Assembly (NCBI RefSeq): GCF_001858045.2
Contig: NC_031978.2
Coordinates: forward strand, 8,884,981 to 8,948,980
DNA: 64,000 bases
Source: Oreochromis niloticus
Taxonomy: Eukaryota; Chordata; Actinopteri; Cichliformes; Cichlidae
Direction of reading: 5' to 3'
This document shows positions 39,446-49,463 of the stretch, in pieces (position 1 is the stretch's first letter; each line of letters begins with the position of its first letter). Under the pieces are notes generated by a model that was not told the DNA's origin, did no database searches, and saw only the letters and a program-made list of their open reading frames with translations. The translations under genes were made by a program, and so were the position numbers.

Positions 39446-41964
39446 AATTATAATATTTCACCGTTAGGCTAGCACATTAACTCTTGCTATTAACTCCTGA
39501 TAACCACATTATCAGCTAATTGTGTTGTCAATAACAATAGATATTCTGTAGTTTCAACACCACCACCCGAGTGGGACTCTATTAACAAGATCTGCATAAT
39601 CTGTGGGAGGTTGTGGTAAGTTGTGGTTAGGCAAAAACTGCTTTGGCAATGAACGCTGAACCTGGACGATCCACATGCTGTGGTATCTTATTACTGAAGT
39701 GCTGCATTATCCTTTCAGCATCACAGTGGCCTGAAATGTAGGATTTTTGCAGTGATCGATACAAAACTGTTCAATCAAGAAAATTCCTTTAATTCTCAGA
39801 ATCACAGATCTTATTTGATCCAGAGGGGTCATTTGTTAGTAGTGTAATTAAATCAATCATACAATTATGTCATGCATATTGTGACCTACTCTTATGGCCT
39901 TTAGCTGCTTAATTGCAGTTTTCCAACCACTTTTCCTTTGCCTCAGTGCAAACGTGTCCACTACCTAAATGACCAGTAATATTCTTATCATTAATAAGCA
40001 ATATTTAGACAATCTTTTTCCACTTTTCTTGTTGATGTGTTTCTGTCTAATTTGATTTAATTTTCTTTTATATAATCATTTCTTTCCTCCGGGTGCAGTC
40101 TAATTTAATTAAATTTATTTATTTCAACTCAGCTGACAGAATTTTATTAACTGCACGATTTGAAAAGTTAGAAAATATTAATTTGACAATTAGATGGAAA
40201 ATTCTAGATCTTGGACAAACTCACATAGCAGAAGTATATCACATGAAAACATGCTTGTGCTGTGGAAACGTCAATGTGTGCCAAACCTCAAACCCCTGGT
40301 AGCTAACCATAGCTGCAGGAATTACTTCACACACTCCCAGGACTCATGTCATCAGGAACCTGGTGTAACTAGCCCATTTTTTACCCTATACCACACCAGC
40401 CTCTTGCTGAAAGGTTCAATCTAAGCTACGGTGCCTGGAGCCTGCAATTGTGGTACATCAACCTTACTTTCTCTCATTGGTCTGTTGTTTGGTTTTCCTT
40501 TCTTACTTTCTGTATCCTTACTCAACGTTTCATGATCTTGCCTTTTTTTCACCCCTAAATGTTCTCTTGTATTCTCTCTTCATATTTTATTTATTTCCCT
40601 TCTCTCTCCACTTTTTTCTTTTCACTCTCTGCTAGTGTATGTGTGTATGTGTTGACCATAGTGCCCATTTTGGCCAAAATCAACTCACTGAGAAGTCACT
40701 TTACAACCCGTGCTCTTACGAGCCCTGTAAATGTAAGCTGAAAAATGATGTGTGTGGCGCGACTCGCCTCTTAGGTTTCCCCAAGTACAGCGGCCAAATT
40801 GTTTTCGCTAGGCACTACGAGAAGCATTATCCATCATTTTGAATGAGCTCTGTAATTGGGATTATAAGAGCAAAAGTGCAAAAATTGACTTTGAGAGTGA
40901 TAGCATTACAAGTGGGCCTTTCAGATGAAATCACAGGCCAAGTGTGTACAGTATACTAGTGTTTTGGCTCATGTTTGGTTAACCCTACTTAACTCTGGGT
41001 GAATGTATGCCCACTTTAAGCACTACTACTTTCTGCAGTTGTAGTGTCTAAAATATATTAATTAAAGCAATATTTTATAAATGTGCATTAATGACATGAT
41101 GACAGAATGAAAGAAATCCTTTCACCTTTCACTTAGTGACACATCCACCTGCAATGATATCACGTTTTATAGAAAACATAAAGAGAATCTCACAAATCAT
41201 GCAATCATAATTAAAGCACAACATTACAGAACTAAATACTCAATGTCCACCTGAACTTACTCGGGGTATCTGAATACGTGTTTCCATTCTCTGTGTATTT
41301 CTTTGTGTACATGTACGCTGCTTCAGTGTGCCTGATTTCGCCATAGACATGTATTTATTGTGAGTGCTATGTGGTAGAGTGTGTATACAGAGCAGGGAGG
41401 CAGATAAACACCAGCCCAGCAGGTGCTATTTTATTCATGGTGGGTAATCCCTGCTCTGCACCTCCTTAATCTGCTGCCTTAAAGTGTTTGCCCTCTGCAG
41501 TTCACAAATTCTCTGACTTTCACTTTATTGCTCAGGCTATGTACTTCAAGTCCAGTTTTGATTTCTACTCTGCAATGTAACAAATATCTGATGGCTTGTA
41601 GCTGAAATGTATTTCTGCTTGTAGGCAGAATGTCATGGAACAAAATCTTCATAACTGATGAAAGTCACTTCCTTCATATGAGACTTATATTAAAACACTC
41701 AGAATATGCCCATTGCTCTCATTTGGTCATTTTGTGGCGGTATATGCCATTGTTAACTGTATTGCATGTTTAAAATGATATATACATAGACTAATACACA
41801 TTTTTTTTCTAAAGAACATGGAACTATACTGAATCAATTCAGAAAAGCCTTCAAAATAAGAGCACTTAGCACTTTTCTTAACAAAGTTCTTCAAGGGAGA
41901 AATAAAATAAAAAAAAAAAAATCACAGAAATAGTTTCATTAAAAATATGCATTATGGTCTAAAT

Positions 41965-41982
41965 AATGAATCGAGATCTGCA
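41965..41982. repeat. Target-site duplication, left copy
   Basis: The 18 bases aatgaatcgagatctgca occur here and again at 42725-42742, exactly flanking the RTE insertion. The two copies are identical, which indicates a recent insertion. Confidence 0.95.
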
Positions 41983-42717
41983 GCCCTGCAAACCCAAACA
42001 CAAGCATGGAAAGACCGGCTCTCCGAAAACGGCATGCGCCTGAACATCAAAAACACTGAATACCTTGAATGCGGCCCCCAGACCAACAGTACCATCACTA
42101 TCGACGGCGAGCCACTGACTAAAGTTGCCCAATTCAAGTACCTCGGGTCCCTTGTCACCTCGGACTGCGAAACTCTACCAGACGCCAGACTCCGTGTCAA
42201 CACAGCGTGGATGAAGTGGCATCAGGTGAGTGGAGTCTTATGTGACAAGAGAATGCCAATCTATCTTAAGGCGAAAGTCTATAAGTCGATTGTGCGCCCA
42301 GTGGCACTCTACGGGTCAGAGTGCTGGCCAGCGACGACCAAACATGAACAAGCTCTGCACACCATGGAGATGAAGATGCTGAGGTGGCCTCTGGGTCTCA
42401 CACGACTTGACCGAGCGAGGAACGAAGATGTCAGGAAACAATGGGGAGTGACACCGATCGCAGACAAGATGCGAGAGGCGAGACTCCGATGGTACGGCCA
42501 TGTTGTCCGTAGCGATAAAAATTCCATCGCAAAGACAGCCCAGCAATTAGATCTGGATGGAAACAGGCCACAAGGAAGACCAAAAAAACGCTGGATGGAC
42601 CGAATCAAGGATGATATGAAGGCTGTGAATGTTACACCAGAAGACGCCCTTGATAGGAAGAAGTGGAGGAAGGCATGCAAGATAGCGGACCCTGTGTCGC
42701 GGGATATAAACCGCTAG
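41983..42717 (+). pseudogene. RTE reverse transcriptase C-terminus, intact frame
   Basis: The 244 codons plus stop encode the part of an RTE open reading frame that lies downstream of the polymerase active site. Recognisable blocks in order are KYLGSLVTSDCE, RPVALYGSECWPAT, MKMLRWPLGLTRLDRARNED, MREARLRWYGHVVR, RPQGRPKKRWMDRIKDD and DRKKWRKACKIADP. The catalytic F/YADD box and the N-terminal endonuclease are absent because of 5' truncation. No stop or frameshift interrupts it. An in-frame ATG at 41947 and the next 11 codons come from the host target site, so the apparent 256-codon protein is a chimera of host DNA and LINE. The blocks resemble RTE proteins I know from parasitic nematodes. Expression or host function is not indicated. 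Confidence 0.9.
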
Positions 42718-42724
42718 GAAGAAG
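41983..42724 (+). mobile_element. Young 5'-truncated RTE-type LINE insertion
   Basis: A 742-base insert lies between two identical 18-base target-site duplications, the signature of target-primed reverse transcription. It contains only the 3' end of the element: an uninterrupted reverse-transcriptase C-terminus with a stop at 42715-42717 and only seven bases of 3' UTR (gaagaag). A near-absent 3' UTR ending in a short repeat is typical of RTE-clade elements. The insert is visibly GC-richer than its AT-rich surroundings. Because gaagaag runs into aatg, the exact 3' boundary could shift by a base or two. It cannot move itself, lacking endonuclease and polymerase catalytic parts. Confidence 0.92.
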
Positions 42725-42742
42725 AATGAATCGAGATCTGCA
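42725..42742. repeat. Target-site duplication, right copy
   Basis: Identical 18-base copy of 41965-41982, marking the right edge of the RTE insertion. Confidence 0.95.
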
Positions 42743-43355
42743 CTTTCATTGCAAATATCACCAAGCTACTATTTGAGATGAAGAACCTATTTTTAGAGGT
42801 TGATTTCTTGATCAGGTATTCTGATTAACTATTAAATTATATGATCCATCATTTTGAAAAACTAAAGCCTCAATTTGAAGATGTACATGATAAAAATTCA
42901 TTAGATCTTCAAACTAGCTCATGAGACACTGATGCCAGTGAATGTCAGTTCCATAAAGCATGTTCTGTCCGGCATGCAACCAGAGCCTTGCAGAACTCGG
43001 AGTGAAACTCATCCAATCCTAGGACACAGCCATCAAAGACTGTATTGAGTAACCTTCATTCTGCTGATGAGCAAGTTGTCCTCCTGTTACCCATGCAAAC
43101 TCCTGCAAACACAAACTGTTGCTTCAGCTACTACCAAAGCAGTTACTGGGACTGTTTCCAAAGTCTCAGAACTAAACCACATTAGACTTCTTCAGCTTCA
43201 TGGCTCTTTTTACTTCTGGTGTCCACCATCTGGTTCAGGGGTTCCCAGATAGGCGCAATAAGCTTAGGCCTGGAGCTGTGTGCACTCGGTATTGGAACCA
43301 TGGCCCAAGGTGTATCTGGCCTCAATTTACCCAAAATCTTTCAGAGTGGTGTTGA

Positions 43356-43389
43356 GTCCCCCATCTGATGTAGTCCTCAGATGGGGGAC
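43356..43389. repeat. Perfect 13-bp inverted repeat
   Basis: The arm gtcccccatctga (43356-43368), an 8-base loop and the exact reverse complement (43377-43389) lie inside the minus-strand RTE remnant near the point where the endonuclease is lost. It may mark a rearrangement. Confidence 0.85.
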
Positions 43390-43992
43390 CTTCCAAACCT
43401 GTGGAAGGCTGGGAACTGAGGTATGGTAATAACAGAGGCTGTTCCCCTACCTAAAGACACAACCTTCTCCTCTCCTCCTCTATACACCTCCTCTTCCGGA
43501 ATAGATCCACCCACAGGTTACACCCTCTGATGTGAACAACTTCAGCGTGGATTAAAGTCCAGCCCCTACACAGGAGATTTGTTTGAGACCCATCCTGTAC
43601 ATTGAGGGAAGCTTGCCTATACTTCCTTTAAATCTCTAAGATTTAAAGTAGGTATCCTCATAACTGAGGATTCATGTTCTCCTAGGGCCAGTTCAGGCAG
43701 CCTGGGACTGGACCGCCAAAGCCTCTGACACCTAATCCACAAAGCTCTGAATCTGCAGTTGATGGGTTGACCCATGTGGCTTGTTTGCTGCCCATGAAGT
43801 AGCGCCTGGCCACAGGCATTTTCCAGCAAGGCTCTCCTGCAAGCCTTGCTTCAGGGTGGGGCCCTGGGAGCAGTGTTCCAGGTGAGGCTGGTGGCTGTCT
43901 AGATGTTTTCTTCAGAGTGCTTTGAATTGCACTCACTCTGACCCCTTAAGCCAGTATTTTTTAGGACTCCACCAGGGGCTCATTACCCCAAA

Positions 43993-44028
43993 TTACATAG
44001 CTCCTGGGATCACTCAGGAGCTATGTAA
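43993..44028. repeat. Perfect 14-bp inverted repeat
   Basis: The arm ttacatagctcctg (43993-44006), an 8-base loop and the exact reverse complement (44015-44028) lie in the 5' UTR part of the minus-strand RTE remnant. Only the half corresponding to 'ccaggagctatgt' is expected from the family as I remember it, so the other half looks like a local inverted duplication. Confidence 0.85.
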
Positions 44029-44085
44029 GCCATGTAACCCTCCACCATGATAATGTGCCAATTGACATCTTTGATCAAGTCAGTT

Positions 44086-47000
44086 TATAAAATGCTACTT
44101 GTCAGTCCACCAATTGATTATTTAACCAACCTTTTCACATAAAATGACTTGTGTGAAAATGTTAGCAAATGATTCACATTTCCTATTCTTACCTGCTTTT
44201 ATACTGACACAAATACAAACATTTATATTACTTATGTTGCTTCCTCGGCGAGCACCTTCAAAAAAAAACAAGTAGTCTTGTCTTATTTGCCCCCACTCTC
44301 CCAAATATACTTTATACTACTTTCTAGGCACTTGTATTCAGTTATTATCACTAATTCACTCTTTGTTCCTCTCTTTCTCACACACACCCACATACACACA
44401 CACACCCACACACACACAGGGGACCTCTGTGGCCTTTCTCAGCTGGTACCAAGCCCCATATGCTCTAACTCCTGTTGTTATTGTTGTTGTTCAGCTCCCT
44501 GGCTCATTTGACGTGTGGACCCATGACAGTGTCCAGGACCCCTTCCAAGTCTTGCCTGGTACCACTTTGTGTGTGTTTGTGCGTGTGAATGTCTAAGAGA
44601 GAGAGAGAGAGTAGTGAGTAGTATAGTGTGTGGCTGGTCTCATGCTGTCTATTTCAAGTTGTGTTCACTCTTGTGTCTACGTATTATCAAGATGTGTGTG
44701 GCTATGTGTATTTGAAAGCAAAGTACAGAATATGCCACATGGGGCAAGTATCAGTGGCCTAGTTAATTTTTTTTTCATATATGTGAAGGTTTGAGGTTTT
44801 GGCACACATTGACATTTCCACAGCACATTTAATCAAATATTTAAAACAATCCTTATTTTCAGGTCTGTTTTCAGGTTATATTCAGGTCTGATACTTCACA
44901 TTTGACACTAATGAATTTCAATGATTGTGAACATGATACAATACACTTACTGGGGTGTTTTCCATGACCTTTTTTAGTTTTTGTATGTTTCCTTCATACA
45001 TAGAGAGAGACATAAACAAACTGTAGAGTGTCAACACAATATGATCTTATAAATGACACTTTAGAGCAGAAAATATGTCATTTTCTTTACTTGATATATT
45101 ATTATTTGTTATACTTGTTGTAATATCTATTGGCCTCTTGGCCAGGTATCCGTTTGTACATATACATATATATATATATTTTATTATCTACATCTCTATT
45201 TACATAAGGTAATATATTCATAAAAACACAAGGAGGTGGATCTGTACTTTGTGACGTGACTTTTAGTCATCTTAGCCATCTGTCCACTAAGATTGCTGCC
45301 CACATTGCTTTTCTACAGTCTGATGAGCTATAAGGACATTATCTCCACTTAGCTCTCGCCACTTGGCAACTGCAAGAACCATAACAACAAGTCCTTATGA
45401 AACCCACTTAAAGCCATAGCTTTTTTTCTGCCTTTGGAACATGAGGCAACATTCCTATGGGTTTCTAGACCTTACTTCTATTTTGGTTGTACCAAGACAT
45501 CCTCCTCTAAAAGCCTTCGGTTTTCATTGCTGTAGAAATGTATTCAGGGAGACATTTATCAGTAAGCTGCCTGCCACTGGAGACTGCATTGGCGGCCATT
45601 TTACAGGCCTGGTCAGGGAACACAGGAAAGGGGAACTTCACTGCAAGAGAATGACATTTACATGTATATTTACATTTATTCACAGCTGTTGCAGAATGGA
45701 AGCAGCCCCAAGCGAGGGAGCGGGAAGACTAGAAAGGTCACAGCCTGGTGTATGCATTAAGCCTTTATTAGTTCTGCGCATTACCATCGCCTACAATTCA
45801 GAAATGTTTTATCTTTTAGTTTCAACAAATGTGTCGTTGGCTTTTATATTGGGCATCTTCTAATGTAATCTTTCACATAATTGAATTATATTTATTTGCG
45901 TATATTATAAAGATATTGCCGGTAGCAAAGACAAATAAGTTATTTGAGTGCAATTGCTTGGCGAGTCTCATTTTCTGAATTCTAAACTTAGTCATAGGCT
46001 GAAGAATTTGGTCATCTCCACAGTGTTTTTCAAAGCAAACAATAAAGTGGTGCTTTGCCACAATAAGAGGAAAAGAGACATAACCAGTTCTGAAATCTAA
46101 CTGTCTGGACAACTAAACCAAAAGTATAATTTTTATGACCCAAGTAATTATTTCACTTAACTTTAATGTGTCATTTCATATAGGACATAAATAAAGAAAT
46201 GATGGGATGAAGCAGCCTCAGATAGACAGAGATGCTGGTTTTATTTTGTGGGGTTTTTTTATCACTCTGAAGCTTCTGCTCTAAAGTGTCATTTCACTGA
46301 ATTTTCTTAACATACAACAGTAACCAAAAAAAAAAGAAAAGAAAAAAGAAACAGATCACTAAGTAGAGTCAATGCAAAATGCCTGCTGTGTTTAAGTCTT
46401 AGATGTGATGCTCATTTCCCTCATTTAATGTGTTAGATTACATAATTACTTCTTTCCTACAAAGAACTGCAGCTGTGATAATTCCTTGTTAATTACATTA
46501 GCTAACACTTTTTTTTAATTTAAATAATTCTCTCAAATAACATCTTATCTCCAGAGATGCACATGGCAATGATTCAATTACACAGAAAGATGAAAAAAAA
46601 AAAAGGATTTAGTGTCTGCGAAAAACCTTTTATACCATCAACGGTCAATAAAAGGTATATTTATTTGATCTTATGCTGAACTTTTAATGTCAGTGTGCCT
46701 CCATTCTGCGTCTAACAATAGGCACTGTCAATACCTGAGCAGAAAACCTCCTGACAAAATGATAAATGACACCTTCCTACAGATTCATGCACATGAATAC
46801 AATGCACAAACACACATCGTGTTTTTTTATCCACACATATGCATATGAAATACACCTCCAGGAGGTTCCCTTCAAAATTATCTTTGGCCAAGACGCTGGC
46901 CTTGGAAACCACATCCACCTTCCTATACCCCCCAACCTCTAAACTCCCCTTCATGTCCCTCTCAGGAGCCAAAATGGCGTCCATAAATCAAGGAGCTAGA

Positions 47001-48870
47001 TGTAATCTGCAGTGTCCAGAATGCAAGAGGCGAGGCTGCAAAGCATAATGCGACTGGTTCTCCGCTGTCATTCAGATGCAGGCAGCAGCACAGCGAGCCT
47101 TGCCTGCACCTGATAAGGGTGTGCTCAGAGTGAGCTATAAATCACAGATCGTGCCAAGGGTTCCTCCACTGATTTCACAGAAGCAGAGACAGAATGTGTG
47201 AGAGGCAAAGAAAGGAGAAGAATCAAGTACAAAGAGTATGGAGAAGGTGATTCCAAATAATCTTTGGTGATAGATGGCCAAGGATGAAGATGAAAATATG
47301 AGGAAAAGTAGAGACGGAACACATTAGAAAACAAAATGAGAAGAGAATGCCAAGAATGAGAAACTGGGTGGAAGGTAGAGAATACAAGGAAGAGGAGGGA
47401 GAGAAGGAGGGAGGGAGTGAATGATAGATCTGCAATTTACTCCCTATCTCATCTGGCAAGAAGTTTCTCCACACAAAAGGCCTGACCTTCAGGAAATAAA
47501 CACCTTGCTCTCCCAGAGAGCTCTGCTGATGTCTGTGCTGCATGTCAATTTCATCACTAGGTCTCAGGACAGCACTAAGATGAATACAATTTGGGGAAAA
47601 CAAACTCTTCTATCTAAACTACTCTGTTAGAACTACAACTATTCCGATGCTTTAGTGAGTGTGTGTTAAACCCGTGGACTGTTTTGAAAAGGTCTAGTAT
47701 AATATTTTCACCACCAAGTCCTCCAATTTAAATCCCACAACAATATTCTTGTTGACATGATTTACAAGCACCTTCTATTACAAACCACTACAAATCATTT
47801 TTAGAGGTGTAGGAGCACTTCTGACCTGAACTGATGAGAAGCAAATTGGAAACAAAAACGGTCTCCCAGTCAAAAATTCACTATATTCCTTTTATATCTT
47901 CTATAAAACATTTATCTACTCTTGTTTTTTAAATTTTTTTAATTCAGACCAGAAGTCAAAGAGAACATCCTGACAATGAACATGCACCAAAATTCCAAAT
48001 GGTCTAGTTTAAAATTCACCTTTTAACGAACAATTTAAAAATCCACTTTCCCCACTTCAAATCCTGTAATGACGGCAGAGAAAAATCCTTCAGTGGAGTG
48101 TGATCTTTCCTCTTCCATCTCTAAAAGTGATTTAGGTCTTTGCGTCTCATCCTAGTCAGTCTACCCCATCGCTCCACCTCGAGTGGCAGCTCTCACTCAC
48201 CCTAGCCGCTATTCAATCAACCCCTTATTCCTTATTCATATGCTAACCCCTATAGCAGAACCCCTTTGGCCAAGTGTACTGTGAGATAGATGTTAACATG
48301 TGTAATCCCCTATTAACGCACACAAGACAACGTATCCTCCGCGGACACCCTCTCTCCCCGTGGGATTTGCCCTGTGAGAGAGGAGGGGCTGATGGGTAAT
48401 GGTTCAGAGAAGCTCCCCTCTGTTTCAAGGCATTCTCCCTCCTGCCTCCTTCCTCTACATCTATGGTGTATGAGCTGAGGTCACTGGGAGTAAGTGTGCT
48501 TGCTTGGACGATTTAACTGATACGGAAGAGCGTTGGCATTTATATGGCATTTATTCATATTGATCCAAGCCCTAAAGGAAGTGCGTTGATTTGTAGAAAA
48601 TATAGTCAATTAAATGCTTCTAATTAAATTAAGCAGGTAATGTAAACATTACCTTAGTAGGACCCAAATGTGATTCCTATTTGGTAAACCTATATATGGA
48701 AAAGTCTGTGAAATGTCTTTATTACACATGAGTAAATGCTAGCATTGAAAAACCCTGCAGCACAATGTAGTTTTTATGGGACTGACAAGGTTGTTGATTT
48801 ATAGCCCTGATCAAAATAACTGTATCATTTTGCCAGTTTATTAGATGTTGATTTAACAATAAAATAATTT
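44086..48870. other. Noncoding stretch, no gene seen
   Basis: The largest frame (45441-45863, 140 codons) has no recognisable domain. Simple repeats are a CA-rich tract at 44379-44418, (AG)n near 44600-44612 and a TA tract at about 45161-45180. A purine-rich block spans about 47180-47420. Repeat-free, motif-rich blocks at about 45560-46000, 46960-47160 and 48060-48430 are candidates for conserved noncoding DNA. No transposon was recognised. Confidence 0.5.
44379..44418. repeat. Interrupted (CA)n microsatellite
   Basis: CA units with CCA and CATA interruptions run for about 40 bases and account for the Thr/His-rich segment of frames crossing it. Confidence 0.92.
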
Positions 48871-49463
48871 CAAGACTGTTTTCTTTGAGCCACTGGTGTC
48901 ACAAAATACACACAAGATTCAATTCTCAGGACTACGGTTGGTGTTCTGTTTGGGAGCTTTGCATTTTGTTTTAGGCCACAGACCAGTTTCTGCTTTATTG
49001 ACTCTATTTGATTAGGTTATAGTGCCAAAACTGACTGGTTCAGAAGCAAAACAGGCAAAACTGACTGAAAGTCAGCAGCAGTAGGTCAAATTCAAATCTG
49101 AGCAAGTTAGTTTGAATGGTCATCAATACATGCAGAGCAGGAAAAGAGAAAGGTACAACAGTGAGTGTCTACAGCCACCTGTAACACACAGTGGGGGCTC
49201 TGTCACAGTTTGGTGCTGCATGTTAGCCAGCAGTGTTGGAGATCTTTTGAAATTTAACAGACTTATGAACACAGAAAAGGGCCATCATATTTTGATCCAC
49301 CGTGCAATACCAGCTTGTTAGAATAGTACAAATTCTGTTTTTGACTTATACCCTGCATTTCTATTTATGCGTGCACATTTTGATAAATTGCTGCACCTAT
49401 TTGCCATTTTCCTAGCAAAATATAAAGACATGAGATAGCTCAAGAATTTTGCACAGTACTGTA
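48871..49463 (+). mobile_element. Tc1-like DNA transposon remnant
   Basis: The right end, gctcaagaattttgcacag then tactgta (to 49463), matches the inverted terminal repeat of Tc1-like fish elements that begin tacagtactgtgcaaaagtc as I remember them. Just inside it, aaattgctgcacctatttgc and gccattttcctagcaaa are also familiar 3' sequence. A transposase piece lies at 49112-49321. The left end is not intact; a weak match (caagactgttttctttgagc) at 48871 is my estimate of the limit. The element is internally deleted and inactive. Confidence 0.8.
49112..49321 (+). pseudogene. Tc1-like transposase fragment
   Basis: About 50 codons resemble the middle of a Tc1/mariner transposase: a CLQPPVTHSGGSVTVW block corresponding to the family's 'VKHGGGSVMVW', then VGDLLKFNRLMNTEK and ILIHRAIPA. 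The DNA-binding N-terminus and the region with the next catalytic Asp ('QQDNAPxH' type) are absent, and the frame stops at 49319-49321. It is therefore a non-functional fragment. Confidence 0.8.

Larger units (their letters stand above)
33091..41982. other. Long noncoding stretch, no named gene
   Basis: The interval downstream of the candidate exon could include its 3' UTR (first few hundred bases). Open frames at 33312-34061 are overlapping Cys/His/Val-rich products of CA-rich sequence. A minus-strand frame at 35125-35502 looks somewhat exon-like and is listed separately. The middle holds TG repeats and a long purine-rich tract (separate entries). Repeat-free blocks at about 38530-38720 and 40640-40930 are candidate conserved noncoding DNA. 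Confidence 0.5.
42930..44085 (-). mobile_element. Decayed RTE-type LINE, 5' part, minus strand
   Basis: Read on the minus strand from about 44085, this matches the 5' UTR and early ORF of a common fish RTE LINE as I remember it. The order is: tcatggtggagggtt; tgatcccaggagctatgtaa; gagcccctggtggagtcc; gtggccaggcgctacttcat; tttggcggtccagtcccagg; ggctgcctgaactggcccta. Most of the endonuclease is then missing. Similarity resumes near 43325 (gggccatggttccaatac), 43240 (gaaccagatggtggacacca, like PNPWWTPEV) and 43195 (catgaagctgaagaag), and again near 42985 (ggatgagtttcactccgag, like VDEI.PEFLKAL). It is interrupted by stops, frameshifts and large deletions, so it is inactive. It is a different lineage from the young RTE 225 bases to its left. 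Confidence 0.8.

Noticed and set aside
44421..44535. Possible exon after the CA tract, beginning ggacctctgtggcctttctc
   Set aside because: An AG precedes and a GT follows, but the peptide is Val-repeat-rich and unrecognisable; the evidence is too weak to list.
45130..45155. ttggcctcttggccagg resembling a U2 snRNA start
   Set aside because: Similarity is limited to a few bases; the following conserved snRNA sequence is absent.
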